64,000 nt of DNA from Dehalococcoidales bacterium (GCA_016926695.1 JAFGOB010000170.1:1-64000); one strand, 5' to 3'; shown: positions 27,697-36,785, counted from the first letter of the stretch. Numbers and translations: made by a program. Notes: generated by a model from the letters alone, not told the origin.

Positions 27697-29019
27697 CTAA
27701 CCTGCCAGATCGACCTTGAACGGGGCGCGTTCTATTTCAACAGTCTGAAACAGATTTTCCGTATGCAGACGGGCCAGAAAAGCTATATATCTTTGGGGTA
27801 TTACAGCCAGGCGGGTATTATAAAAAGTCGTTACATCGTTATAATAGTCACGCGCCAGGGCGATACGCTGTTCGGTATCAATCAGGGCTTGCTGCAATCC
27901 CATAAAAGAAGCCTGTGCCGTTATTTCAGGATAGCTTTCAGCCAGCATATAAAGAAGCGGCGCCAGTCCTCTCGGCTGTTCCTCCTGCCCCATTAGAGCA
28001 GAAGAAGAAAGCTGTTGGCGTATTTCAGCAACCAGTAGTAGTGTAGCACTCTCATATTGTTTGAAACCCTGTATAACGCCGATAAGGTTTTTGATCAAAT
28101 CATTCCGCCGCTTAAGCTGAATATCTATCTGGGACCAGGCTCTCTCAACCTGGTGGTGAAGGTTAATCAAGTTATTGTAGGTGGTCCAGAGCCAGGATAA
28201 AACAAAGACCACCAGGTATACCGGGATCATCACTGCGAAAGGCCGTACTTCCAGCGTATAGCCGGGGCCGGAAAGGAGCGCCCATCCGGCTGCACTACCG
28301 GCAGCTATAAACAGTCCAATTATAAACCAGGCTGTAAACCAGCAGGCGTAACTCCGGCTGATTTGCCTCTCAGTCTGCATCGAGATAATAAACATCGGGA
28401 CATTTTTATCATAGGCTATTTCTGCTGCTACCATATCTTCCCGTTCCCGTGCCTGGCCCAGAACGTAAAGCCGGGCATGAAGCGGAACGGCTGTTTCCTG
28501 AAAACGCCTTTTATGAGTTGAATGTGCGATTTCCCGGGACGGACCTTTACCGAAATAGAGAGGGTCGTTACGACCGCAGACCTGATTAAAAGAGGACGCG
28601 CCATGGATTTTGGCGCCCCCGGGTCTGATTTGAAGCAGGCCGGTATCGTCCTTCAGATAAAACGGGATGGTTTCGGCAGCTCCGTCAATTTTCTTCCATC
28701 CGCTTTCGGTCCTGGTACGTGTGTGAACATGTCCTTTTGAATCCCGGTAGGTATCAGTGACGGTCCTTGACCAGTGTTCCTCTATTTGCCAGGAGTAATA
28801 CACACAGGAAATACCGGAAAGGTACCCGGTCAGCGGTGAGGCGCTTTCCGCAGTCCCCTTGATTTCGGACAGCCCTATAAACACTCCCTGTGTTTTCGAA
28901 GTCGGCAAATCATCGATGATGCGTTTACGCCGCAGGCACACAATCGCCGCGGCAAGGCAGCCAACCGCTGCAAGACCGCCGGGAATAATCGAAACAAGGG
29001 GTGAAAATTCCTGCGACAT
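27697..29019 (-). CDS. GIDE-LemA fusion membrane protein
   Basis: This 440-residue protein joins two domains. After an N-terminal membrane helix (about 10-30), residues about 45-220 resemble the GIDE domain of mitochondrial E3 ligases: GLSEIKGTAES, ISCVYYSWQIEE, a region ending in the LPLHARLYVLGQ-type motif, but no RING finger. Two membrane helices (about 230-285) follow. Residues about 290-440 form a LemA domain: NLINLHHQVERAWSQIDIQLKRRNDLI is its signature, with the AYPELKA-type segment as ESYPEITA. GIDE-LemA pairing is seen in scattered bacteria and suggests membrane stress or modification functions. ATG at 29019 follows AAGGAAG; the gene is monocistronic and convergent with birA. Confidence 0.82.
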   Translation of the reverse strand: MSQEFSPLVSIIPGGLAAVGCLAAAIVCLRRKRIIDDLPTSKTQGVFIGLSEIKGTAESASPLTGYLSGISCVYYSWQIEEHWSRTVTDTYRDSKGHVHTRTRTESGWKKIDGAAETIPFYLKDDTGLLQIRPGGAKIHGASSFNQVCGRNDPLYFGKGPSREIAHSTHKRRFQETAVPLHARLYVLGQAREREDMVAAEIAYDKNVPMFIISMQTERQISRSYACWFTAWFIIGLFIAAGSAAGWALLSGPGYTLEVRPFAVMIPVYLVVFVLSWLWTTYNNLINLHHQVERAWSQIDIQLKRRNDLIKNLIGVIQGFKQYESATLLLVAEIRQQLSSSALMGQEEQPRGLAPLLYMLAESYPEITAQASFMGLQQALIDTEQRIALARDYYNDVTTFYNTRLAVIPQRYIAFLARLHTENLFQTVEIERAPFKVDLAG

Positions 29020-29205
29020 CAATTGTCTTCCTTTCCAGTAGACCGATACAATAATAATGTGGCAGGTTTCCCGGTGTCAAAGATTTTATCGTTTCAGTCT
29101 GTTCGTTGTTGAAAACCGTCTGATCGTATTAAAATAAACAGGGTTTTATTTTTTACCGTGTATCCTTGCAGCCTGGCCTGTTCTAATTTATTTTTGAGGC
29201 GTGTT

Positions 29206-30069
29206 ATGAAAAAATCCGGGACTTTGGTGTTTATCGGAGCGCATCCCGATGATGAGACCTTCGGCATAGGGGCGACACTGGCCAGTTACGCGGCTGCCGG
29301 AGTTAAGGTGTACTATATCTGCGCCACCAGGGGTGAGGCGGGTGAAGCTGATCCCGAGTTCATGGAGGGATATGCTGCCACGGGAGATATGCGCTGGGCG
29401 GAATTGCAGAGGGCTGCTGATGTACTGGGTCTGAGCGGCCTGTTTTACCTGGGATACCGTGATTCGGGTATGGCCGATACGGAGAGCAACAGGCATCCGG
29501 AGGCACTTGCCGCGGCGTCTCTTGAAGAAGTAACCGGAAAGATCGTGAAAATCCTGAGGCAGCTTAAACCCGACGTGGTAATAACCTTCGATCCTGTAGG
29601 AGGTTACCGCCATCCCGATCATATCGCCTGTCATAAAGCCACTGTGAAAGCCTTTCACGCCTGCGGAGATCCCGGGCTTTACCCCGAGGCCGGGCTGTAC
29701 TATCAGCCGAAAAAGTTATATTTCAGCATTTTTCCTCACCGCTGGATGAGACTGATGGTCAGGCTGATGCCTCTTTTCGGACGGAATCCGCATAAATTCG
29801 GACGGAACGGGGATATTGACCTGGCTGAAATGGTAAAAACCGAATTCCCGATCCATGCCGCTGTACGCCTGGACAAAAAATATCTTCTGATACGCGAAAA
29901 AGCCGCGGCCTGTCATGCCAGCCAGATGGCAGGCGGATCTCCCAGGCGAGGGATAATGGGACTATATAACAGGATATTCGGGCAGCGCGATTACTTCATG
30001 CGGGCATATCCGGTCCCGTCGAGAGGCAGGCGAGAGACCGATCTCTTCGAGGGAATAGAACAGTCTTGA
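29206..30069 (+). CDS. LmbE/PIG-L-family deacetylase
   Basis: The 287-residue zinc hydrolase has the AHPDDE motif (metal ligands and catalytic Asp) and the later HPDH motif in GYRHPDHIA. Family members deacetylate N-acetylglucosamine conjugates such as thiol cofactor or glycolipid precursors. The exact substrate is open. The frame extends to a GTG at 29158, but ATG at 29206 follows GAGG and begins just before the first strand. No signal peptide is visible, so it acts in the cytoplasm. It is alone and convergent with the URO-D-like gene. Confidence 0.9.
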   Translation: MKKSGTLVFIGAHPDDETFGIGATLASYAAAGVKVYYICATRGEAGEADPEFMEGYAATGDMRWAELQRAADVLGLSGLFYLGYRDSGMADTESNRHPEALAAASLEEVTGKIVKILRQLKPDVVITFDPVGGYRHPDHIACHKATVKAFHACGDPGLYPEAGLYYQPKKLYFSIFPHRWMRLMVRLMPLFGRNPHKFGRNGDIDLAEMVKTEFPIHAAVRLDKKYLLIREKAAACHASQMAGGSPRRGIMGLYNRIFGQRDYFMRAYPVPSRGRRETDLFEGIEQS

Positions 30070-30084
30070 CCTGTTTTCAGGGAA

Positions 30085-31083
30085 TCAGGGATTATGGCTG
30101 GTTTCTACCGAACTGCGTAAAGCCTGCAAATGGCACTGCGGGACATCAATGGGGAATGTGCATCCTGGTGAAACGATCAGCCTGGTGCCGTTCATCTGCC
30201 TCATGGCGTCTTCCACCTGGGCCAGAATTTCCTCCCGGCTGCCGAAACGGAGAGTCTTGTACTGCTCGATGCCGCCCAGAAGCGCCCCGTCGAATACTCT
30301 GGCTGCATCGGCCAGGTTGAAGGGCGTGGTGCGGTCGTGCCAGTTCAGTACCTGTACGGGGTAATTGGCAAGCTCGACCAGCATAGGGTATTGCCCGTGA
30401 AGATGGAGGACGTTAAGCCAGCCGCCTTTAGCCGAGTTGAGCACAGCCAGGTCACCCGAACGACCAAATTGGAAATATTCCTCGACATTCATTATTTCAA
30501 GGCTGGCCAGTCGTGTGGACAGAAAAATACCGTCTGCGCCGATTTCGATGGCAGCCCTGGCAAATCTCTGAGAGGTTTCGGCAATAGCCTCCAGTGCAGG
30601 CATAACTCTCTGTGGATCGCTTCTCAGACTGGAGAGGAGCAGTTGGTCTCCCGCCAGGTATGCGGCGATTGAAAGCGGGTTAAACATGGTGATGATAAGG
30701 GGAGTATCTTTTTCTTTTTGTTTCAGGACAATATCAATAGCCTTCAAGTGCCAGCCGTAGGTGCCCTGGTGGATATCCAGGGGTTGGACAAGGTTCCAGT
30801 CTTCTACTTTTTTGACAACCCGTTCAAGATAAGCACGGTCACCCATCAGGCTGCCCTGGTATTCATGCCTGACCCCGAAATCAGCTACAGTATAGGTTGA
30901 AGAGACAGGCAGTTTTATAAAGTCAAGATCAAAGCGCCGCTGGAAATCTAAAGCTGCTGCGGCCAGCGATTCGGCTGTTTGGTCGTCGCCCGGCCAGTGT
31001 CTCCAGAAAGCCACAGCCATACGGTCTACCTGCTTGCCGCGAAGTGTGGCCTGTACCCGTTCCTTCTTGGACATAGTATCCAT
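30085..31083 (-). CDS. Uroporphyrinogen decarboxylase-family protein (methyltransferase-like)
   Basis: This 332-residue TIM-barrel protein belongs to the URO-D superfamily. It starts MSKKERVQATLRGKQVDRMAVAFWRHW, where true HemE has a different arginine-rich motif, and it ends with SPGCTFPID. The HxC-type zinc ligands seen in corrinoid methyltransferases are partly present (LHLHG and the final GC). It is probably a corrinoid-linked methyltransferase relative rather than heme synthesis. ATG at 31083 follows AGGAG by 8 nt. No corrinoid protein gene is adjacent. Confidence 0.82.
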   Translation of the reverse strand: MDTMSKKERVQATLRGKQVDRMAVAFWRHWPGDDQTAESLAAAALDFQRRFDLDFIKLPVSSTYTVADFGVRHEYQGSLMGDRAYLERVVKKVEDWNLVQPLDIHQGTYGWHLKAIDIVLKQKEKDTPLIITMFNPLSIAAYLAGDQLLLSSLRSDPQRVMPALEAIAETSQRFARAAIEIGADGIFLSTRLASLEIMNVEEYFQFGRSGDLAVLNSAKGGWLNVLHLHGQYPMLVELANYPVQVLNWHDRTTPFNLADAARVFDGALLGGIEQYKTLRFGSREEILAQVEDAMRQMNGTRLIVSPGCTFPIDVPQCHLQALRSSVETSHNP

Positions 31084-31177
31084 AAGCACTGCTCCTGTAG
31101 AATACTTTCAATAAATTTATCTATCGTAGTATATATTTAATAATGTAATAGTCGGCGGGAGAAAATTCAAACCGTGT

Positions 31178-32044
31178 TTACGGATTAAGGGACTCAGCAT
31201 AATAGGCCACCGCCAGTACCCCCGTTCCGGTAGCATAGGCCATTACAGGTGAGAAGTCCGTTGTCCAGATCTCAACGCAGTCAAATTCGGCACTGATACG
31301 CTCCTTCAATTTTTCTCCTGCTTCGGGCACACTGGCATGAGCTATAGCTACATGTATGGGATTACCCCGGGTGCGGGAGCGTATTTGCCTTATTACGCGT
31401 GATATACCGCTTTCCTGGTCCCTGGTGACGCCCATAATACGTACCGAGCCGTCCGAGATGGTGAAAACAGGATGGATATTCAACATCGAGCCGAATCTGG
31501 CTGCTACCCTGGGTATCCTGCCCGTACGGTACACATTTTTAATGGTCTCTAGTATACCGATCAGACGCACATTATCCCTCACTGATTCGGCCGTTTTCAG
31601 TACTTCGTCAAGGTCTTTACCCTGATCGGCGGACTTACAGGCTGCGGTGACTACCAGACCCTCCGCAGCGGTGGCGTTTTGTGAATCAAGCACCTTGATG
31701 GGAATTCCAGGATTTTCTTCCCCGGCCTGTTTTGCTGCCAGTACGGCAGTGTTATGCACACCGCTCAAACGGGATGAAAGGGTGATGCAAAGAATGCTAT
31801 GTGCATGAGCCGAGGCCTTTCTGAAAACAGAGAGGTATTCCCCGATAGGCGCGGGGGAGGTGAGAAACTGGTCCGGTTTTTCCTCAAGCATCCTGTAGGC
31901 TTCTTCCGTGCTGAGGTCTATTCCATCCCGGTATATATTACCATTGAAGTTGATAATAATAGGCAATATCTTTATCCCGAACCTTTGAATGGTCCGGTCA
32001 GGGAGGCTGGCTATACTATCGGTGATTATGGCGACTTTATTAAT
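31178..32044 (-). CDS. DegV-family fatty-acid-binding protein, apparent AUU start
   Basis: DegV proteins bind fatty acyl groups for a fatty acid kinase. The ATG/GTG/TTG-limited frame begins at a TTG (31966) and lacks the conserved N-terminus. Upstream codons in the same frame encode NKVAIITDSIASLPDRTIQR, exactly the missing DegV start with its TDS ligand motif. An in-frame TGA (32056-32054) limits the frame. The only sensible initiator is ATT at 32044-32042, 5 nt after GAGAGG. The resulting 288 residues match the neighbouring paralogue's length. Later motifs include SSRLSGVHN and the C-terminal TGTGVLAVAYY. An ATG-to-ATT mutation in a dying gene is the alternative. Confidence 0.85.
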   Translation of the reverse strand: MNKVAIITDSIASLPDRTIQRFGIKILPIIINFNGNIYRDGIDLSTEEAYRMLEEKPDQFLTSPAPIGEYLSVFRKASAHAHSILCITLSSRLSGVHNTAVLAAKQAGEENPGIPIKVLDSQNATAAEGLVVTAACKSADQGKDLDEVLKTAESVRDNVRLIGILETIKNVYRTGRIPRVAARFGSMLNIHPVFTISDGSVRIMGVTRDQESGISRVIRQIRSRTRGNPIHVAIAHASVPEAGEKLKERISAEFDCVEIWTTDFSPVMAYATGTGVLAVAYYAESLNP

Positions 32045-32100
32045 GAAATCCTCTCACAATCAGGTACCGGTGAAGAGCATGAAGTCATTCAGCGGGATAC

Positions 32101-32973
32101 CTATTCAAGCTCAGGGTGAAAACCGATGAAAAGGCAGCGGGGGCCGGAGGCATACCCCATGATCGGGCTGTATTCGGTTATCGCCATACTCAGGCAATCG
32201 AACTCTTTATTAAGTATGGCGATGAATTCATCGGCGATTTCGGGAGAATCGGAATGCGATACCATGAAATGGAGTTTATCGGTAGCCGCCTCTTTTTTGA
32301 TCAGCTCGATTAGCTTGTTGTAACCGTCCTGCCGTTTTCTGACCTTATCCACTACTTCCATTGATCCATCCAGGTTTACCCTGTTGATAGGTTTGATCTG
32401 AAGCAGATTGGCAATCATGGCCGCGGTCTTGGAGTAGCGACCGGTCCGGTACACGTATTTGAGGGTGTCAAGCATCATCAGGCCGCCGATTTTGGGCCTG
32501 GTCCGTTCCACATAATCGACAACCTGATCAATGGTCAAGCCCTTTTTAGCCGCTTTGGCGGCGGCTATAGCCAGCATTCCCTGGGGATTGGCCACTGTTT
32601 TGGCGTCGAGAACCCGCATGTTCACTTCAGGATGTTCTTTTTTTAGCAGGTCCGCCGCTATAAGCGCGATCTTATTGGCAGCGCTCAGCTTGACCGGTAT
32701 GGTTAGAAAAACAAATTCACGTTCAGGGTGTTTTTTACATATTTCACGGTAGAGCTCAAGGAGATAGCTGGGATTAAGGGTAGCGGTGCCAAATTTATCC
32801 GGGTTTTTCTGAAGGAATTTGTATGCATCCCGGGGTGTGATTCCCACTCCATCGGGATATGATTTGCCTTCAAACACGATATTGGCAGCGGGGACGACTT
32901 CGATACCATATCGCCCGGCCAACTCGCTTGATAGTCCGGATACGGTGTCTGTCATGATCAGTACATCTGCCAT
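32101..32973 (-). CDS. DegV-family fatty-acid-binding protein
   Basis: This 290-residue protein opens MADVLIMTDTVSGLSSELAG with the TDT/TDS-type ligand motif. It continues with the GVGITPRDAY substrate-lid region and VYRTGRYSKTAA, and closes GYASGPRCLFIGF. It presents bound fatty acid to a FakA-like kinase. The adjacent DAK2 gene upstream could encode that partner. GGAGG precedes the ATG. It is one of two tandem degV genes that differ strongly in sequence, suggesting different acyl chain preferences. Confidence 0.92.
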   Translation of the reverse strand: MADVLIMTDTVSGLSSELAGRYGIEVVPAANIVFEGKSYPDGVGITPRDAYKFLQKNPDKFGTATLNPSYLLELYREICKKHPEREFVFLTIPVKLSAANKIALIAADLLKKEHPEVNMRVLDAKTVANPQGMLAIAAAKAAKKGLTIDQVVDYVERTRPKIGGLMMLDTLKYVYRTGRYSKTAAMIANLLQIKPINRVNLDGSMEVVDKVRKRQDGYNKLIELIKKEAATDKLHFMVSHSDSPEIADEFIAILNKEFDCLSMAITEYSPIMGYASGPRCLFIGFHPELE

Positions 32974-33017
32974 TTCACAACCTCCGTCAGGCGTAATTCC
33001 CTCAAGTCCAGCGCAAA

Positions 33018-34709
33018 TTACTCAATTGAAATAATATAGTGATAGAGAGGCTGGCCCCCGCAGGCTACATCGATATTAAGCTTATCATTGATCTGGTACA
33101 TCATATCCCTGATTTCCCGGGCTGCCGGTAATTCAATATCGGCACCATAGTAGATTGAAACCGTTTCGGCTTCAGCCAGGCCAATCCGGTCCAGTATACC
33201 GGATATCAAGTTTTTAATGTCATCATCAACCGCTAAAATTTTTCCGTCCAGAAGCGCAAGGGCCTGACCCGATTGAATAGAAAAACCATTTATTTTGGTT
33301 GCCCGGATAGCCCTGGTTATCTCCAGGGTTTTCACCATGGACCTGGATTCCTGCATCGCCTCCAGATTGGACTTGAGGTCCGCGTCCGGGTCGTATGAAA
33401 GCATGGCGGCTATGCCCTGGGGAATGGTGACGGCAGGAACGACGCCGACCTCTTTAGAGGTCAATTCAGAGACCTGCTGGGCTACCAGAAGGAGGTTTTT
33501 GTCGTCGGGTAAAATAATCACCTTATCGGAGGCTACCGATTCGACTGCCTCCAGTACCTGCTTGGTGCTGGGATTCATAGTCGGTCCCCCCGGCACAATA
33601 GCTGCTACACCCAGGTTATTAAAGGCCTGGATAATTCCTTCGCCGGTGGCAATTGCCACTACCGATACTTCACGTACCGGTATTTTGCGGCTTTCTATCA
33701 GTTTTCTGAGGTCCATATTTTGCTCGTCCATATTACGGATGCTTACCGCTGAGATGGTCCCCAGGGAGAGAGCGTAATGGATGACGGGACTGGGATCCTG
33801 ACAGTGTATATGTATTTTAACGACGGACTGATTGCCGGTGACGATAAGCGATTGACCCATGTCCCGGATATGATTGCGAATGGCATCCTGATAAAGATCG
33901 TGCCCCTTCAAAAGGAACTCAGTACAGTAACCGAAGGGTATTTCTTCTTCTGGGCCTTCTTCACTTTTGATTTCTACAGCATTCCCATCTTCCAGGACTG
34001 CTTCAATTATCCTGGACTTTCCGGTCTGCAAGCGGATTGTCTGATCGGTGAGGTACATTAAAGCACCTTCCAGAAGAATGTAAAGTCCCTGTCCCCCCGA
34101 ATCCACCACTCCGGCTTCTTTAAGTACGGGCAGCAGATTGGGTGTATTGGCTACCGCTGTGGCAGCGGTCTCAACCGCTATTTCCATTACCCGGGTAACA
34201 GTAGCTTCGGACTGCTCCGCGAATTTACTGGTGGCAGCGGCTACCTCCTTGATAACCGTCAGGATAGTACCTTCTACCGGATTTTCAATACCCTCATAGG
34301 CCGTCCGGGCAGCACAGTTAAAGGCTTCGGCCAGGTCGGCCCCGCATAAAATCTGTTTTTCCGCCAGACTGCCGGCAATCCCCCTCCAGATCTGGCACAG
34401 AATAACACCACTGTTTCCCCTGGCTCCCATGAGGGCGCCGTAGGCCATACTCTGTGAAATTGCAGAAACAGTGGCACTATGCAAGTGATCGGAGGAAGCG
34501 ATCTCTTCCAGACTGGACCGCATAGTCAGCAGCATATTTGTGCCCGTGTCTCCATCCGGGACAGGAAAGACATTCAAAATGTTAACATCGGACTCGCTTT
34601 TGGCAAACCAGTCCACAGCGAAGGTGAACATTTCCCTGAAGGTACGGCCATCTATATACTGATGATTTTGCCTTTCTTGATTCATGTTTCGATCCATAAT
34701 TCTGACCAT
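33018..34709 (-). CDS. DAK2-domain protein (FakA/YloV-like fatty acid kinase subunit)
   Basis: The N-terminal DAK2 domain (about 15-200) has the ATP/Mg motif NVFPVPDGDTGTNM and GARGNSGVIL. A central and a C-terminal region (about 300-550) match YloV/FakA, ending with a DegV-like fold (ILDRIGLAEAETVSIYYGADI). FakA phosphorylates fatty acids held by DegV-type FakB partners, and two degV genes follow directly. The open frame reaches a TTG at 34748 overlapping fabG by 8 bases. ATG at 34709 after GGAG (11 nt) or later Mets are alternatives, so the exact start is uncertain. Confidence 0.9.
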   Translation of the reverse strand: MVRIMDRNMNQERQNHQYIDGRTFREMFTFAVDWFAKSESDVNILNVFPVPDGDTGTNMLLTMRSSLEEIASSDHLHSATVSAISQSMAYGALMGARGNSGVILCQIWRGIAGSLAEKQILCGADLAEAFNCAARTAYEGIENPVEGTILTVIKEVAAATSKFAEQSEATVTRVMEIAVETAATAVANTPNLLPVLKEAGVVDSGGQGLYILLEGALMYLTDQTIRLQTGKSRIIEAVLEDGNAVEIKSEEGPEEEIPFGYCTEFLLKGHDLYQDAIRNHIRDMGQSLIVTGNQSVVKIHIHCQDPSPVIHYALSLGTISAVSIRNMDEQNMDLRKLIESRKIPVREVSVVAIATGEGIIQAFNNLGVAAIVPGGPTMNPSTKQVLEAVESVASDKVIILPDDKNLLLVAQQVSELTSKEVGVVPAVTIPQGIAAMLSYDPDADLKSNLEAMQESRSMVKTLEITRAIRATKINGFSIQSGQALALLDGKILAVDDDIKNLISGILDRIGLAEAETVSIYYGADIELPAAREIRDMMYQINDKLNIDVACGGQPLYHYIISIE

Positions 34710-34740
34710 CGGACGAACATCTCCATTTTGATTATATTCC

Positions 34741-35487
34741 TCAGGCAAGGCCTCCGTCGATACTGATCACCTGCCCTGTAATATAACCGGCCCTATCCGA
34801 TACCAGGAAGGCTACAAGGTCAGCCACCTCCTGAGGATTGCCCGTACGCTTGAGAGATGTACGTGCGATAACCTGATCCTTGACTTCACGGGGAAGGTCT
34901 GAAGTCATTCTGGTGGCTATTATTCCCGGTGCTACAGCATTGACCGTAATATTACGGGAGCCAACCTCGGAAGCCAGGCTGCGTGTAAAAGCTATCAGCC
35001 CGCCTTTTGAAGCAGAGTAGTTAATCCTGCCCATATTCGCGATGATACCCGCAACCGAGGCAATATTGACGATTCTTCCCTGTCCGAGACCCAGCATTGA
35101 GCGCAATACGTACCTGGTGCACAGAAAGGCGCTTTTCAAATTGGTGTTCATAACGGAGTCCCACTGTTCTTCGGACATACGCAGGACAAGCGCATCACGA
35201 GTTATTCCGGCATTATTCACCAGAATATCTATTTTTCCCCATTTTTGAATAATGCCCGCTACGGCATTTTTTACCTGATCGTTGTCCGTAACGTCTCCCG
35301 GCGAGTACAGGGCCTCCGCACCCCTGGCTTTGATTTCGTTTACCACATCAACGGCATCAGTAACGCCATCCAGGTCGTTTACCGCTACCCTGGCTCCCAT
35401 TTCAGCCAGCTTGAGAGCGACAGCCCTGCCTATTCCGTGTCCCGCTCCTGTTACCATGGCAGTCCTGTTTTGCAGTTCAGAGTTCAT
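34741..35487 (-). CDS. fabG: 3-oxoacyl-[ACP] reductase FabG
   Basis: This 248-residue short-chain dehydrogenase has the cofactor motif TGAGHGIG, NNAG, the catalytic Ser in NIASVAG, and Tyr-x3-Lys in NYSASKGG. It ends VISIDGGLA, typical of FabG. It reduces beta-ketoacyl-ACP with NADPH. The ATG follows GAGGAAAC. It heads an operon with the DAK2 and two degV genes, a coherent fatty-acid module. The promoter region carries one copy of an operator palindrome shared with the divergent SDR. Confidence 0.88.
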   Translation of the reverse strand: MNSELQNRTAMVTGAGHGIGRAVALKLAEMGARVAVNDLDGVTDAVDVVNEIKARGAEALYSPGDVTDNDQVKNAVAGIIQKWGKIDILVNNAGITRDALVLRMSEEQWDSVMNTNLKSAFLCTRYVLRSMLGLGQGRIVNIASVAGIIANMGRINYSASKGGLIAFTRSLASEVGSRNITVNAVAPGIIATRMTSDLPREVKDQVIARTSLKRTGNPQEVADLVAFLVSDRAGYITGQVISIDGGLA

Positions 35488-35524
35488 TTAACGGTTTCCT
35501 CTGGGATAATCAATTAACAACTAT

Positions 35525-35545
35525 ATACCTAGAATGTCTATGTAC
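35525..35545. promoter_or_regulatory. Operator copy 1, upstream of fabG
   Basis: ATACCTAGA, a 3-bp centre, then TCTATGTAC. The right half differs from the perfect copy at 35655-35675 in two positions. It sits 38-58 bases before the fabG start, in the core promoter zone. Confidence 0.6.
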
Positions 35546-35627
35546 TATGCCCTTAAAATATACCATTGCACGATTATTGTCAATAGCATGTTTTCTACAA
35601 TTCGTTCCGGTCTGCTATTTCACGGCC

Positions 35628-35675
35628 TTGACAAGGTGCGCTTTTCATGTAAAAATACCTAGATATTCTAGGTAT
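35628..35675 (+). promoter_or_regulatory. Promoter and operator copy 2 of the divergent unit
   Basis: TTGACA (35628-35633) and TAAAAA (35650-35655) are 16 bp apart. The perfect palindrome ATACCTAGA-TAT-TCTAGGTAT (35655-35675) then covers the start point. This is a classic repression layout for a TetR- or MarR-type dimer. No such regulator gene is in the window. Confidence 0.65.
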
Positions 35676-35683
35676 ATGCAAGG

Positions 35684-35775
35684 CCGTATTTCAAGCTGCC
35701 AGGTCTATCTTGAAAAAGGGTACGGAAAGCGGTTTTTGTGCTAATGTACTCCTGTCATCGCAGGAGGGTTTTTTG
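35684..35775 (+). ncRNA. Structured leader with intrinsic terminator (candidate attenuator or sRNA)
   Basis: The RNA would fold CCGTA-TTTCAAG (35684-35695) with CTTGAAA (35709-35715) and TACGG (35721-35725), giving a 12-bp stem with a 5-nt bulge and a 13-nt loop. An intrinsic terminator follows: CTCCTG/CAGGAG (35749-35766), GG, then six T. It lies between the promoter near 35640 and the SDR start at 35881. I do not recognise a known riboswitch class. Confidence 0.5.
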
Positions 35776-35880
35776 CGTTCCAGCCTGCATCGAAAAGTAC
35801 TGATTCCGGTCCGGATGGATAGTGAATTGGCCAACGCGTGTTATGCCTGTATTAGTGATCTAAACAAGGAACGGTATGAA

Positions 35881-36621
35881 ATGAGACTGAAAAAGCGGGT
35901 TGCCGTTGTGACGGGAGCGAGAAGAGGCCTGGGACGCGCTATAGCGCTGGGGCTTGCCAGGGAAGGGGCCGACTGTGCGATATGCGATGTTGATGCGGAT
36001 GACTGCGCCGAAGTTAAGCGTGAAATCGAGGCGGCAGGGGGAAAGGGGCTGGCTTTTTGCTGCGATGTAACCAAAAGGGAAGAGGTAGATTCCATGATTC
36101 GAAAGACGGTGGAAGTCTTCGGGAAACTGGATATCCTGGTAAATAACGCAGCCAGGGCCGATTTCAAGCCGTTTATGCGTTTGAAGGATGATGACTGGGA
36201 TGCCGTCATGGATGCCAACCTTAAGGGCCAGTTTATTTGCGCCCAGGCGGCAGCCAGGGCCATGATCAAGAACAGGTGGGGAAGAATCATCAATATCGCC
36301 TCCATTTCTTCGGGATTCGGCAATGCTTTTCCCCTGATGTCCCATTATACCGCTTCAAAAGGCGGGGTAATCGGTCTGACCAGGGCATTGGCGCTGGAAC
36401 TGGCGCCCTATGATATAAATGTAAATGCGGTATGTCCCGGGGCTATCGATACGGGTCTGATACCCAAGGAAATGACACAAAGGATGGTTGCCAGGATACC
36501 CAAAGGCAGGCTGGGACGTCCGGAAGAAGTAGCCAACCTGGTAGTATTTTTGGCCTCCCAGGAGTCCGAGTACATGACGGGATCAGCCCTGGTTATAGAC
36601 GGAGGGTGGCTGTCAGGCTGA
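35881..36621 (+). CDS. SDR-family oxidoreductase
   Basis: This 246-residue short-chain dehydrogenase has the cofactor motif TGARRGLG, NNAA, catalytic Ser in NIASISSG, and Tyr in HYTASKGG. It ends GSALVIDGGW. It is close to FabG or 3-hydroxyacyl dehydrogenases, with the actual substrate open. The frame continues upstream to a TTG at 35710, but that extension runs through the leader terminator. ATG at 35881 follows AAGGA and begins just before the first strand, so the longer form is rejected. Confidence 0.88.
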   Translation: MRLKKRVAVVTGARRGLGRAIALGLAREGADCAICDVDADDCAEVKREIEAAGGKGLAFCCDVTKREEVDSMIRKTVEVFGKLDILVNNAARADFKPFMRLKDDDWDAVMDANLKGQFICAQAAARAMIKNRWGRIINIASISSGFGNAFPLMSHYTASKGGVIGLTRALALELAPYDINVNAVCPGAIDTGLIPKEMTQRMVARIPKGRLGRPEEVANLVVFLASQESEYMTGSALVIDGGWLSG

Positions 36622-36705
36622 GGTGCTTGAACAGGCTATTCGCTATTCGATACCGGATAGACCGGGGATCATGACAACAGGGAATGAATAGACAGTTCTC
36701 ACCCG

Positions 36706-36725
36706 GTCCCGGTTGAGGCCGGGAC
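36706..36725 (+). terminator. Small GC hairpin after the SDR gene
   Basis: GTCCCGG (36706-36712) and CCGGGAC (36719-36725) pair around a 6-nt loop, without a T-run. It lies between the SDR and the dehydratase gene and may attenuate read-through. Confidence 0.4.
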
Positions 36726-36785
36726 AAAGCGCCAAAGATAAATGAGACTTAAAGACAGGCAGTAACCTGATCAAGGAGATTCAGT

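Noticed and set aside
35710..35880. N-terminal extension of the SDR to the TTG at 35710
   Set aside because: It would translate through an intrinsic terminator. The ATG at 35881 has a ribosome site and starts at the normal SDR position.
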